DNA from: Latrodectus hesperus
Taxonomy: Eukaryota > Arthropoda > Arachnida > Araneae > Theridiidae
Assembly: GCA_037975125.1 (NCBI GenBank)
Contig: CM075850.1
Span: 130,486,181 to 130,550,180, forward strand
Direction: 5' to 3'
Length of the DNA: 64,000 nucleotides
The notes beneath the pieces are model-generated. The model worked only from the letters and a program-made list of their open reading frames with translations. It did not search any database and was not told the origin of the DNA. The translations under genes were made by a program, and so were the position numbers. Positions 11,381-23,310 of this stretch are shown one piece after another; positions within the stretch are counted from its first letter, which is position 1; each line of letters starts with the position of its first letter.

Positions 11381-11971
11381 GCTGATTGATTATTCCCTGT
11401 TTTGCAAAGAACTATTCGAATGCAATCAATTTTATTCATCTGTAACTATTCTAGACTAGTTTATAATGAAACTCCCTCTATTAAATATGTTTACTGATTT
11501 GAAATCATTAATATATAAAATAATTTTATTTTAATGCCGATTTTTTAACATTTATAAAATTAATGAATTTTTGATTTTTTCGATAAACCACGCGTACAAA
11601 ACCACAATTGGATAGTCTGGTCTAACCATAATATGTAACTAATTATTTAAGATAAGAGAATCGTTAAAATAAGTATGTCAATCGTTTGAACGTTTGAAGT
11701 CAGGAACTCAAGGTTATATTTTTACATGCGCATTTCATAATTGATATTATTAAAGCTATAAAATTATGTTTATTGCCCTTAAGAAAAATTCGCGTGAGCA
11801 AACAAAAAGAGTTACTTTTGTAAACATCTAACCCTAATGTTTTCAGAAATGAGTATTAAAGCCTTTTCGCGTACGTTTGACATGTCATCTCGTTAAAATT
11901 CCGGATTGCATCACAATTCTGCTGCTGTTCTGAGTAATACATCATGTCGATGGAATCCATTTAAGAGATTA

Positions 11972-11993
11972 TGATGATGCGCGCGCATCATCA
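11972..11993. repeat. 22-bp perfect palindrome
   Basis: 'tgatgatgcgc' at 11972-11982 is followed without spacer by its exact reverse complement at 11983-11993. The centre is alternating GC, unusual in this background. It may be a symmetrical protein-binding site or chance. Confidence 0.6.
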
Positions 11994-12799
11994 GCTTTTC
12001 CTGTCTGCTGCGCACCTACGCATATTTCAAACCGAACTCACTTATTTTGGTATAACAGATTGAGAAAGATTCGGGAGGTTTTCTTATATTCGTCCGGAAT
12101 ACGTGAAAAAGAAATAGTCCGTCTTTTGAAATTTTTACTTGCAAAAAGTATTCTAAAGTTTTTATCCTAAAAAAATTAATTATATAGAATATATAAAAAT
12201 ATTTAAATATTAGAAAATGTTTTAAGAAAATATTAATTTTCTTTTTAAATTTTTTTAAACTAAACTACTATAAACAATAACATTCGAATAGGAAATTTCT
12301 ATTTTGTGTATTACCTGTTTGGATAAATTTTTTTATTCTTAAAAATTCGGAAAATTATATTGTTATTCGTATTGCTATCATGAATAATAAAACTAAATTC
12401 TCACTTTATTTACTTGAGCAAGAATGGAATTATATTTATGAAATATATGCTTATTTTAGTAATTCACTTTTAAAATTTACTGATAAATCCTCATCGGAAT
12501 TATTTTATCAATTGTTACAAAAATGGTGCAAAATGATATTTTATACATTGGTATATATTTCAAAACGTATAATATGCTGCTCTTTTTTGTCGAACATCTG
12601 GAATAACTATAGTCTTAACTGAAACTGTAGCCATGAGTAATTTATTTTTATGAAGTTGGTTCTTTTTATTTTAAAGTAATGGTGTAGAGCGATCTGATTA
12701 ATTATCCTGATCATCTATCCCATTGCTGTTTATCTCAAATATTGGAGACTAAAACAGTTGAATTGCTTGACTTCCCAGTGTTGCACACTATTTATGAAG

Positions 12800-12953
12800 T
12801 TATCAGCTCTTATTAGTTCTCTGGTCTTTAATTTCTTATGTTTGTACGTTCGAATCCCTCGCCTAAGATGGACGTTTGTAATGGTTCGGATCTATTACAA
12901 ACCCTAGGTCTTATTTGAAGGATCCTCAAGTGACCATAAAATGACAAACAACC
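12800..12953 (+). repeat. SINE family A, worn copy
   Basis: A B-box-like 'cgttcgaatccctcg' is followed by 'atggacgtttgtaatggttc' and a degenerate 3' end 'aaaatgacaaacaacc'. Divergence is high, so this is an old insertion. Confidence 0.65.
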
Positions 12954-13031
12954 AATTATCTAAGTTTTCATAGCTTTGTCTTTCCATGTGTCATTCCATG
13001 TGGATTACCTGTTCTTGCTCATTAGTAGTTT

Positions 13032-13226
13032 TTACAGAAAATGAGCAGAGTTGATAGCCAAATGGTTATCACTCTTTCTTTCAACTCATTAGTTCGTGAG
13101 TTTGAATCCCACCTTGGGTGTGGATGCTTGTAGTGGTTCGGAACGACTGTTGGTCTCGGTTTAATTAACCCTCGTGTGCAAAAAAAATTAACCTTGAGCT
13201 ACAAACAAACCAAACTTATAGAAAAT
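13032..13226 (+). mobile_element. SINE family A with near-perfect target-site duplication
   Basis: The SINE body (13043-13215) runs from 'gatagccaaatggttatc' (A-box region) through 'gagtttgaatcccacc' (B box) and 'tggatgcttgtagtggttcg' to 'gagctacaaacaaaccaaac'. It is flanked by 'ttacagaaaat' (13032-13042) and 'ttatagaaaat' (13216-13226), an 11-bp target-site duplication with one mismatch. Confidence 0.85.
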
Positions 13227-13237
13227 TGATAATCTAT

Positions 13238-13885
13238 TCACTTTTCCAAATGAAGTATTTTTTTAACAATTCTACCACTGGACACCTTTTCGTCTAAAGA
13301 TAGAATTGTGACCTTCAAAGCAGGGCCCACTGATTTTCGAATCCAGTCTATACTGTTATGGAATATAAGTGTTGCGTTGCTGCAAATTACTTTGAAAGCG
13401 AAAATAAAGGAAAGCTTATTATTCAAACAAATGCCTTTACAATAAGTTTCTTATTACGAAATATTTTATTTTAAAAAAAATCAACTCTAGTTGGAATCAC
13501 GTTGTGCTCACTCTTATAAGCATTTTCAGTCGACAAGCAAATAAGTTTTCGTTTCCTCTTTTTAAATAAGGAAATACACGCAACTGTGCAAACAATTCAA
13601 AACCATTGAGCAAACAACATTGTATCAACATGTTCGTTTTGATGCTCCTCATAGTTGAACTTTGAAGGATTCAAAGGTAGTGCATGCAAGTCAATTATGC
13701 CATTCTGAATGGTGGTCATTTCGTCAGCCTTAAATTTTAAATCCTCACCTAAAATTTATGAGCTGTCCTTTTTTCCTTTAAAGATCTGGTTTCCTTTCTG
13801 TGAAGAAAAAATGTTTTCTTGACTCTATTATTTTGAGTTACAGAATTTCGTTAACCATTCTGATCAGATTGGTATCAGGAATATT
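13238..13885. other. Non-coding spacer between SINEs
   Basis: No gene is supported. A 62-codon minus-strand frame at 13238-13426 has no recognisable features. Confidence 0.4.
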
Positions 13886-14251
13886 ACAGAACTATTCTGG
13901 GCCGTGGTAGTCTAGTGGTTAGCTCATCAGAAGGGTGGGGTTCGATTCCCAACGCCGCCAAAAACCCACCAAGTGCATGCGATATACGTGCTCGTTAAAT
14001 CTGTGTTAATTACCATGCATGTAATGGTCTGGAGAAATTTTTCTTGCTTTTCCATATCAATTTCAAAATTGAGGAAGTGAATCCTCTGGTGGTGCCATCT
14101 ATCGGAGGAATTTAGAGCAAAGTGGTACTTCCACCTTCGTGGTGCTCTGGTTAAACGAAAGACGCCACCTATTGACTTAAATTTGCATAGTCAACGGCAT
14201 ACCGAGCTTGGTTTGTCCAAGTTTCATAAGTAGCAACAACAGAATTTTTCT
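13886..14251 (+). mobile_element. SINE family B, full-length copy
   Basis: The element (13899-14238) starts with a tRNA-like head: 'ggccgtggtagtctagtggt' as A-box region and 'gtggggttcgattccc' as B box. It continues with 'tgctcgttaaatctgtg', 'gtaatggtctggagaaat', 'ggtgccatctatcggaggaa' and 'gtggtgctctggttaaacga', ending in 'cataagtagcaaca'. Flanks 'acagaactattct' (13886-13898) and 'acagaatttttct' (14239-14251) form a 13-bp target-site duplication with two mismatches. Confidence 0.88.
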
Positions 14252-14824
14252 TAAATTTTACTTAAATATTACTTAAAATTTTACTTAAAATAGGCATATG
14301 TGTGTTTAGATACTAGTTTCCTTTCTAGGAATTGTTGATAATTCGATTTAACTTTTTAGCTTTTGATCAAATGTTTCTACTTTTTGAAACTGTTGATAAA
14401 CATTAAGTCTTTATAACTTTCAAAATTAAATGTGATATTTAGGGTAATTGGCAGTTTGTTTTACCGATTAAAATAGAAGCAGTGAAATATTATAATAAAC
14501 TCTGCTTAAATTATATTACGCACAATAATTGAAGCAGCTAAGCGAATCTTATATTTTCTGCTTTTTGCGTGTTTCTTGGTACTTTCGCCCCAATTATCAT
14601 CTATTAGATTTTTCCACCGTAAATAATTACGTCACTCTGCTTATATCAATTTAGAAAAACATCTCATTTATACTCTTAAATATTTTAATTAACATCTATA
14701 GTTATCTTTGTTATTAATTTTGAATTATAGATCTGATTTCATTATTCTTTAAGAATAAAACAAATAATATTTGAGTAAATTTGCAAAACCAAATGTGGTC
14801 AAACAAACGTTGATATACAAAATA
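14252..14824. other. Non-coding spacer between opposed SINE B copies
   Basis: AT-rich sequence without a supported gene, about 580 bases, lying between a plus-oriented and a minus-oriented SINE B. Confidence 0.5.
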
Positions 14825-15225
14825 TTTTAATACGTGTTGTTACTTATGACACTTGAGCAAGCCAAGTTGGCTATGCCGTTGGCTATGAGAATTTAAGTCA
14901 GTAAGGTGTCTTTTGTTTCAATCAGAGCACGACGAAGGTGAAGGTACGAATTAATTCTTAACTCCTCCGATAGGTGGCACCACCAGATGATCCACTCCTA
15001 CAATTTTGACATTAATCTAGAGGAAGAGGAAGTTTTCTCCAGACCATTACACCCAAGTAACTGCTAATCAATCGACCACAGGACTTTCGATTATGCAGAT
15101 TTAACGAGCACGTATATTGCATGTACTTCGGTGGGTCTTTGGCGGCATTGGTAATCGAGCCCCACCCTTCTGGACGGAAGGCCGATGCCCTAACCACTAG
15201 GCTACCCTGGCCCCTTTTAATACGT
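14825..15225 (-). mobile_element. SINE family B, full-length copy, minus strand
   Basis: Read on the minus strand, the element (15214 to 14836) begins with 'ggccagggtagcctagtggt', has the B box 'ggggctcgattacc', the same body as the copy at 13899, and ends 'cataagtaacaacac'. The 11-bp string 'ttttaatacgt' flanks it at 14825-14835 and 15215-15225, a perfect target-site duplication, so this copy is younger or better preserved than its neighbour. Confidence 0.9.
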
Positions 15226-16029
15226 ACTAAGTAAATGAATAAAAATTAAAAGCGTTTTGGTATGGAGAGCGTTCTACACAAATATCTAATTTTTCCTTTA
15301 AATATAATACTGAAAATATACAATTTTAACTATTACAATATAGCTAGACTTGAAATATTATGACGAAAATATAATAAACAGTATTTAGAATCAGACATCA
15401 AATTTTTGAATTCATGATTGCATTTTTACGACAATTTGTCCTCTTAAGAACTTTTCGCCGTTAAATTCTGTCCAATACTTTACATTCCATTAGGTATTTT
15501 TATTTTTCCCTTCGTATTCCCTGCAGATCCAGAACTATTCGCTTATGGCATTTAGAAAATTATAAAGTTTCACGTGTTTGTGGTTTTATAGTCTCATTAA
15601 CCTTGCTTTATTTTGACACACCCAGTCGGGTTGCATTGAAATTTGAGATGAGAATACTAAAACCATATTCAAAACTGTTTATCTTACTTATTTAAAAATT
15701 GTAAAAGAATTTTTTAAAAAAGTATATTTTTTAATGCACTTTTTTAGCAAATTCGTAATAAAAGTTGAATAGAGTTGCATTCCAATAAAAGTTACCCAGT
15801 CAGGTTGCATTGAAAATAATATATAGACAAAGAAACAGAAAGAAAATTAAACTGAAGAAATGTGTGAATGAGAGATTGTGTATGTTGGAGAGGAAATACT
15901 ATATGAATTTTTTTTAGATTTGCATCAAACTGCCGAATACTTTGGCAAAGAAGTTTCATTAATGTAGAAGCGCGTAATTTTAGGATTGACAGCAGAATGC
16001 TTGGCGTTTTGATCTTTGGTTCACTTTCT
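15226..16029. other. Non-coding sequence with a 22-bp direct repeat
   Basis: No gene is supported. 'acccagtcgggttgcattga' near 15621 recurs as 'acccagtcaggttgcattga' near 15792, about 170 bases apart, with different flanks. It may be a remnant of a duplicated element. Confidence 0.4.
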
Positions 16030-16380
16030 GTGATTGACTCGTTTAGCTTGTTACTGAATGTTCAGTGCCCTGGACTTCAGCTCCTTAATTTTATGGAAAT
16101 GAATCACATGTCCGATATTGAATGCTTGCAGTAGTTGAGAATTCACTGAAGAGTTTTTGTTTTGGTCGGATGAGTTCGGATGTGCAAAACCATCGAACAA
16201 CAAAATAATGAAGCTGGTACTTTGGTTGAACTGCTGCTGACTAGATCAAAGCTCTTGTTCATCAATTCGTGAATTGAATCCTCCCATCCTCTGAATGTTT
16301 ATAGTAGTTGAGAATTTACTTTGCTTCAACTGGAGCTCTAGCAACTTAATCTTCTCTTGCTTGCAAAACTACTCCAGTTG
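16030..16380 (+). repeat. Two worn SINE family A-like copies in tandem
   Basis: Two consecutive segments share the order of SINE A landmarks: 'gaatgcttgcagtagttgag' and 'gaatgtttatagtagttgag' for the mid body, each followed by 'gaattcactg' or 'gaatttactt', and a final 'gtgcaaaa' or 'ttgcaaaa' motif. Divergence is high, so the assignment is tentative. Confidence 0.45.
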
Positions 16381-17232
16381 AATTTTGAAAATTAAATTTA
16401 TCCAGATTCTCTAGTTAATAATTTTTCCAGTTTGCAAATTTTATTTTTTAAATTTGATGCATTTGTAGTTGAATTTTCAGATGAAGAATTCCTTCCTTTT
16501 AAATATTATGTTAAAATTACATTTCCCACCACTTTTATGGAACTGGTTTGTAATTTTTTTCTTGTAAATTAATAACCATTATATAAAGTAACTATCGAAT
16601 ATCGTATGGCTTAGAAAAATTTGTTTTAAAGATAAAATATTTCAGTATTATAATAAACATTAATTGGTAAATTTTATTCAGCTTTTAATATCAACTGAAA
16701 CTGGAAATGATTTCTACTTAAATCCAAAACTAAACATTGATTTTCGAATTTAAAATGTATATACTTCATATCATAAATATAAAATCGTTTGCAGATAATG
16801 TTAACTATTTCTAAAATCAATTTTTGATTTTGATAGGATATCATTAAAATAATTGATAAATCACGACTAGAAAAAATATGCCTTTGTTGTTACATGTCTG
16901 TTTATGTTCACATGATAAATGTCTTCTATTTCTATAATAGAATTATTTCCTTTGTATCTAATTAATCACTGGTTACTTCTGTCCATCTAAGCTTGCTGAT
17001 ATATAGGAACATGATTCAAATCAACCCGAATCCGATTTCTCCAATTGTTTTAGAACACAAAGAACAATACTGTATTAAAGAACGAATTGCAGAATTTGTT
17101 TGCGGCAAATTAATGACGAACGCCCGCTGTGTATTATCATAAACATTGTTCCAGAGTTTGCAGTAAGTAACCGGTGTTGTTTCTTTTCGGGTTATTGTAG
17201 TCATTCACTCTCACTCGAAAAAATTTTATCGT
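16381..17232. other. Non-coding AT-rich sequence
   Basis: No supported feature. The short frames between 17016 and 17333 overlap each other on opposite strands and none has recognisable content. Confidence 0.4.
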
Positions 17233-17547
17233 TTGGAAACTTTTTCTTTGAATTTCAGAACAGAAGAAGAAGAAAAAAAAAACGTTCGCCTGCCGTTTTC
17301 AGTGGCTGCTTCCGAGAAGGCGGGGGAGGGTGAAAACACATGTTGCGGCAATAACTATCGAGAGAAATTATGCGTGAAAATATTACCTCTCATCTGCACG
17401 AGGAACTCGGATGAAATGAATGGCCTGGTGAACTCTGAAATGACTATGAATCTGCCATCAAGTCAACGACGCGTCTCGTTTGTTTCGTTGGAATATTCAT
17501 TCCGGTGTGGCAACAATCAGAATAACAAAGTAACGGTTAATGAATGA
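17233..17547 (+). other. GC-richer patch with 104-codon ORF (doubtful exon)
   Basis: An open frame runs 104 codons through a patch whose composition is closer to coding than the surroundings. An acceptor-like 'tttgaatttcag' precedes the GAA-rich start at about 17262. The predicted peptide has an acidic/basic low-complexity start and then an ordinary mix of residues, with no domain I recognise. It could be an exon or 5' UTR of an unknown gene, or a fragment of an unrecognised repeat. Confidence 0.18.
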
Positions 17548-18210
17548 ACTGGAATCCGCATGGTTGCGTCCTTTTTGAAAATATTAAAAGCTTAAGTGCA
17601 AGTGACATTTAAGAATGTAGCTTAACTATTCATCCTAGACGCATCAATGAGAAGTGTATAGAATTAATATTCGAAAACAAATTTTCATAATTTAGGAAGT
17701 ACTTATGCTGTTTAGAGAGAGCTTACAAGTGCAAATATTTTAACATTTAGCCTATGTATTCACAGATAGCTACTAAAAATATTATTCATTTATCTAAATA
17801 TTTATTCACATAATTCTGTTGACTGATGTGCATAATCATTCAATTTCGCCATTTTTTGTAAATCATTAGGTCTTATAAACAAAATGCATGAACTTAATGT
17901 GATTTTCATATAAATTTATGTAAATTTAAATCAACTACTTTGCATAAGAAAAACTTTTTTAGTGTTCACCTGATCTCAGACAACACCGGGTGTCTGCCGC
18001 GATGCATAGAAACTTGCAACAGTTTTTAACCAGAAATTTGGAAATTTCCGCGCATTATATGTTTCTCGACAAGAACCCTAGGATGGATAACTTACTTTAA
18101 ATTCAGAAAATGGTTAAAAGTCCAAGATTATTTACACTTCATAGACCATTCCATATAGATATTCCATAGATTGTTCATATATTCCTAGGACCCCATATAT
18201 TCCTCGGACT
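17548..18210. other. Non-coding sequence
   Basis: No gene is supported. A small GC-richer patch at about 17970-18065 is unassigned. Confidence 0.4.
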
Positions 18211-18420
18211 CATTAAATCAGTTGTTCTTACTTATGACACTTGGACAAACTAAGCTCGTTATGTCGTTGGCTATGCGAATTTAAGTCAGTAGGGTGCGTC
18301 TTTCATTTAACCAGAGCATCATGAAGGTGAAAGTACGACTTTGTTCTAAACTACTCCAATAGATGGCACCACCAGAGGATCCACTCTTTCAATTTAGATC
18401 TGGAGGGAACCCATTAAATC
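18211..18420 (-). mobile_element. SINE family B, 5'-truncated, minus strand
   Basis: Only the 3' half of the family is present, from 'cctccagatct' (at about 18402, read on the minus strand) to the 'cataagtaagaacaac' end near 18220. The direct repeat 'cattaaatc' at 18211-18219 and 18412-18420 is a plausible 9-bp target-site duplication, so the truncation happened at insertion, as is typical of target-primed reverse transcription. Confidence 0.8.
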
Positions 18421-21400
18421 TAATAAGTTTAAGACTCATGAAATCCCCGTAATAAATCTATAAATAATAAATTGCAACCCCATTTTATCTATATGTATAA
18501 TTTTATCCTCATAAACGATATTTTATATCTTCTATTTTAATTTTAAATATTGAAATATTACATGCACATACATTATATTTGTGCGTTTTTGACCTTCTGG
18601 AGATTTAAACATCCGTTTATACATAATATATGCAAGGGAGTTTCAGTAATTTCGCCTACCGCGCAGATATCCAACTTTGGTTTCTGAATCTTCTCACATT
18701 GGTAATTTCTATTCAAACAACATAAAATATTTTATCAATAAATGTAATGAAATATATATATTTCATCCTATTTGGTTAAGAATCAATCTATTGTTTTACA
18801 TTTTGTTGTTTTTAATAAAATAAAAAATACATGTAAATTAGAAAAACAGAAATTAAGTTATTTAATTTAATAAATTAAAGAACAGGAAAGTGTTAGTTTA
18901 CATTTTATCAAAAACTGCTTTTAAAAATATCAATTCCAGCAAACTCAATAAAAACACTTTATTTTAATTAAAGGTTTTATCGAAAGTTTGAAATTAAGTT
19001 TTCTCATAAGAAAGTAAATTTTTTTTTTTAAAATTTTAATACCATTCATAGATTGCTTATGTGAATCTATTTTATGATACATTTATAGTATTTTATTGTT
19101 GATCTCTCATCTACTGAATTCGAAATGTTTTTAATTGCAAGATGTTTACTTGATTCATTTAAGTAAAAGTATTTTCTTTATAATTTTTTATATTTTCTTT
19201 TTTTATTTATTTCGTCTTTGTAATAGCTTAAACTTATTTATTTTATATTCATCTTCGACGTGTATACATAAACAAAATAATATGAAACTCTTATGAAAAC
19301 TTTTGCAGTGTAATTTCTGAAATTAAAAAAATTAAATGTTAAATTTTCTAAGTTATTGTTGACATAGTAGATAATTTTTTTTTAAATAAAATGCTTTTAC
19401 TATATTCGCTTTCCTAAAACTTAATTTCGAATAAATGTTTTTTGCTTTCTTCAATTCTGATCAAAATTAATTTCACTGTAACCTGTATCTGAGTAACAAA
19501 TATTTTATTTACTTTGTCCAAATTCACTGCAACTGCAATTAGCACAAAACAAATTGAGTTGCTCCACGAATATTCGTTTCTGATTAAAATCGTTCTTATA
19601 AAACAAATGTTCTAAAAATAATTAGAAGAATTTGTGAAATTGACATTACATTGATTACTTAACTGTACAAAACTGTTCGTACTGAAAACATTAACGCACA
19701 AAATGTATAACAGAAATCATAACTTTATGGGAATGGGATATGCACTACTTGCAGAGCTTAGTTCGTAATACTTTTTCATAATGCAGTATTATAAGCTTTT
19801 CTTTTGTTGTCAAAAAATAGATTTAATGGACATAATCGATAGTAAATTAGCGCCTATTTTTGTATCGTTATCAAATTCTTACGAGAAAAATGTATGGCAT
19901 TTGTTATACATTTTGTTCGTTAAACGTTTTTAGTACGAACAGTTTTTTAAAATTAAGTGATCACGTGTTTAAGAGCTTAACTTTTGAAGGTAGTTAACTT
20001 CATAATTTAAACATCTCCAGTTCAATTATAAACTATCAATGAATTCGAATAGTCCATATCATATTCCTTACGCTCAAGTCCATCTCCTCGACACTAGTTT
20101 TTTAAGTTTATAAATAAATCCAGTTCTAGCCTCGTAACATATATTCTTCAACATCAATGTGTTCTTCTCAGTATCTAAAAATCCTTCATAGAATATCATA
20201 GAGGTTACAAGTGCTATGTAAACTATAGATAACCTTGAATCTATTCAATGATTGACAGTTGTAACTAATAAAAGACCTTAAGGAGATGGGAATTTAAAAC
20301 TAAGTATTATACAGTTAAGATAAATTTCGTCTGAAAACTTGTGATATTTATTTTAAGAGCGATCTATCCAAGAATAAGATTAGCTTATCATTGCATCTTT
20401 TCAATAATTTTTCTGGATTTAACCCTACTGATTGATCTCATTTTAGTTTAATTTTTTTTTTCCACTTTCTCAATTTTAGTTATCTTATCTGGATAATGAG
20501 AGTCCGCGAAATAACGTTCCCTTTCAGTCAAAGAGGGAAAAAAAGAATTTACAGTTTAGTTTTTTTAAATCAGACTTTTTATTTCTAGGACTTAATTTTT
20601 GACAATTCTTTTCCCCAACATTTGAGTGAAATTCCTTCCTTTGTATTATCCGTGTAAAAATATTTTTTATATTTCAGAGACAAAGTGTATGACATATCTC
20701 AGCTGATATATGATTAAGCATTTAATACTGTTAGAATTCAAACCTGTAAGAAGGGCATTAAAACAGCGCTTCTAGTACAAAATAAAATCTAATCTTTGGA
20801 TGCTTAGTGTCAACTCTGAATTTCTATCTAGGGTGAAAAAAATTTAGTTAAACATAAAAAGAAATAGTTTTGGAAAAGAAATGAAACCCCAAGATTAATT
20901 CTAACTACTATGTGGAAAATAGATCCACTAAAGGAATGTGGTTACTTGACGACTGGGTTTGTTAATTGTTCATTTTTTTTATTCGTTTGAAGCAATATAA
21001 AGAATTGAGATTCGTCTGTGGATTGCAGTTAGAAAACTAGTTACATAATTAGGATATTTAATATTGCTTAAACAAAATCAAAATATGTAGCGTGTTTATA
21101 AATGTGTCAATTTAATTTGTAAAACGAATTAATGTACATATGATTTTTTTAAACCAATAAAATTTCTTAAATTTAATTTTCCTCAAACGTCTTTGAATCA
21201 TTTTTTATTAAAAGTTTATTTTTAAATATTATATAAATTAAGTTTTTTTGCATTTAATCTCCCTCCTCTAAGATATTAATGAGGCAGAACAATGCATGCT
21301 GGGATATTTCTTGTCACCTGAAAAATATCTTCACATTTACTTGGCGAAATTAAAAAGTTTATTATTTCTTTTTAACATTCTCTTTAAACAGTTAGCAAAG

Positions 21401-22500
21401 AATACTAGTCTAACAAATCAAAATATGATTATCACTATCTTTAGTTTTGTATACGTTGTGTATTCTTGAGAGTTTCACGTGTTTCACATCTTATTTACCG
21501 AAATACATCCCATTATATGACTTGCCATTCACCCTCCAAAAAAAAGATGGGTTCATAATTTTTATTTTATTTTATTTATTTTTTTATTTTTGTTGTAGAA
21601 AGGATCTTGTTTATAAGCAACCATACGAGAGAGAAATTTAAGCAGTTTTTAATTTTCTTTTATTTAACTTTTACTATTTACATATTATACAACATGAGCA
21701 TCGGCAAATATATATATATATATATATATATATACGGTACATATTCGATTATCCATCCATTTATTAAAAAGAAAACCTATGAAATTTAAATAACTTTATA
21801 TTATTTTACATATAGTTTTTATTATTTTAATTAAAGATGATTAAATCATTACACACTTGATGTATGATTTTCAACGAACGCCTAAATAAATATAATCGAA
21901 AGAGATTTTAAGAACAATTTTATAAATGAAACTAAACTCAAATATTGAAGTTATTTAGAACTCATACTATGTTAATTTATAAATACTATTTTTTTTTGTT
22001 TATTTTATACAAAAATATTGTAATAATTCTTCTTGATACACGCAAAAAATTCTTTGATAGATCTAAGCTTTCAAAATATTAATTGAAGAATTATAATTTA
22101 AATTAATTAAATGTAATTCTCATAAAGCGACAAAGGTTTTCCGATTATAATTTAATGACTCCTATCTGCTTCTCTTTAGTGAAGCAAAATTCGATTTAGA
22201 AGCATAAAATGGAACTTTCTTGCGGTACTACTTTGACAAAAATGACGGAATATTTTCACCTTAGTTCGCAATACTGCATTTCTCTCCATTCAAAGAGCAA
22301 CAATAACTTGTTTACGACTTGTTCTCTCATGCGGCATGTTATTGGCATGGCAGGAATTTGTCGCTTTATTTACTAGAACCCCCTTTTTCTGAAAGGGAGG
22401 AAGGGACCACTCTCTTGGGCGCCCTTTAGAAAGAACGGCACATGAATTGCTAGGCAGGCATGAGTATCTTCAAATTTGTAATGTTAAATGGTGTAAGCGT
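18421..22500. other. Long non-coding AT-rich stretch
   Basis: About 4 kb without any gene I can support. It contains a TA tract at about 21711-21735 and homopolymer runs. The ORFs at 21447-21789 are low-complexity. 22240-22450 is somewhat GC-richer but unassigned. Confidence 0.5.
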
Positions 22501-22711
22501 CCAACGTTCTGCAGCCGAGCTGGCATCCGAATGGTTAGCGCTCTTGCCTTCGGTTCACAGTTCGTGGGTTCGAATCCCACATTGGGCATGGATGTTTGTA
22601 GTGGTTCGGAATCCACTTTAAACCGTAGGTCCCGGTCTAATTAGCCTTCGTGGGCAAAAAATGACCGTTGAGCGACAAACCAACCAACCAACCAACCAAC
22701 GTTCTGCAGCC
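22501..22711 (+). mobile_element. SINE family A, young full-length copy with 16-bp TSD
   Basis: 'ccaacgttctgcagcc' at 22501-22516 is repeated exactly at 22696-22711. Between lies a well-preserved family A element: A-box region 'tggcatccgaatggttagcg', B box 'gtgggttcgaatcccac', body 'tttgtagtggttcggaatcc', 'ggtcccggtctaattagcc', and the end 'gaccgttgagcgacaaac' followed by a (CCAA)n tail. The head and B box resemble a tRNA and would drive RNA polymerase III transcription. Confidence 0.95.
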
Positions 22712-22984
22712 ACATGTAATCATTTTAAACGTGTTCTTTAATGAAACCGAATAACTCTATTTATCGTCTGCGTAATTCTCTTTACTTACACATGAAATAA
22801 ATGTCTAAAAACTTAAAATTATAATAACTTTTTCTTAAAAATATATCTGTTAACTTAGAAAAACTGAGTTTAAAATAAATTATATTAAAATTTAAAAATA
22901 AAAATAAAATGAAAAATAAAATAAATAAAATGACACAGCATAGCGGTTAGTCTCATATTTTAAATGTTTTAAGGCTTTAATTAT
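22712..22984. other. Non-coding AT-rich spacer
   Basis: A-rich sequence with short AAAT-type repeats at about 22880-22935; no gene. Confidence 0.5.
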
Positions 22985-23310
22985 TTATTGCTTAGTATAA
23001 CCGTACTGTAATGGTTACAGTTCTGTTCTTCAGTTCAACAATTCATGGATTCGACTCCCACACGTACTGGAGTACATGTTTTGTAGTAATTTGGAGTTCA
23101 CTTTAAACTAGGCCGAGTTAGCAACCGAATAGTTTGAGCCATTGCCTTCGCTTTCACAGTTCGAATCCCACCTCGGGCATGGATGTTTGTAGCAGTTAAG
23201 ATTCCATTTGGTACCGATCTAATTAGCCCTCGTGCGCAAAAGATGGTCATTGAATGACAAACAAAAACACTTTAAAGTGTATGTCATAGTCCCCCGTGCA
23301 TTAGCCCTCT
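22985..23310 (+). mobile_element. SINE A nested inside an older SINE A
   Basis: The outer copy (22985-23108, continuing 23277-23310) has the B-box-like 'catggattcgactcccaca', then 'gagttcactttaaa', and resumes after the insert with 'gtcccccgtgcattagccct'. The inner copy (about 23111-23267) starts 'ggccgagttagcaaccgaat' and ends 'catgaatgaca'-like 'cattgaatgacaaac'. The 9-bp 'cactttaaa' at 23099-23107 and 23268-23276 is the duplicated target. Both copies are worn. Confidence 0.7.

Larger units (their letters stand above)
10301..12799. other. Non-coding sequence with a CpG-containing patch
   Basis: No gene is firmly supported. About 10725-10795 carries a worn SINE A 3' end ('attagtcttcgtgtgcaaaa'). 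11341-12060 is richer in CpG than its surroundings and holds two palindromes described separately. A 92-codon minus-strand ORF (11061-11339) begins just left of the first palindrome but shows no recognisable domain. The ORF at 12380-12622 is low-complexity and unconvincing. Confidence 0.4.

Noticed and set aside
22514..22600. Functional tRNA gene
   Set aside because: The A and B boxes are SINE promoter elements. The head is followed by a shared SINE body and lacks a convincing cloverleaf.
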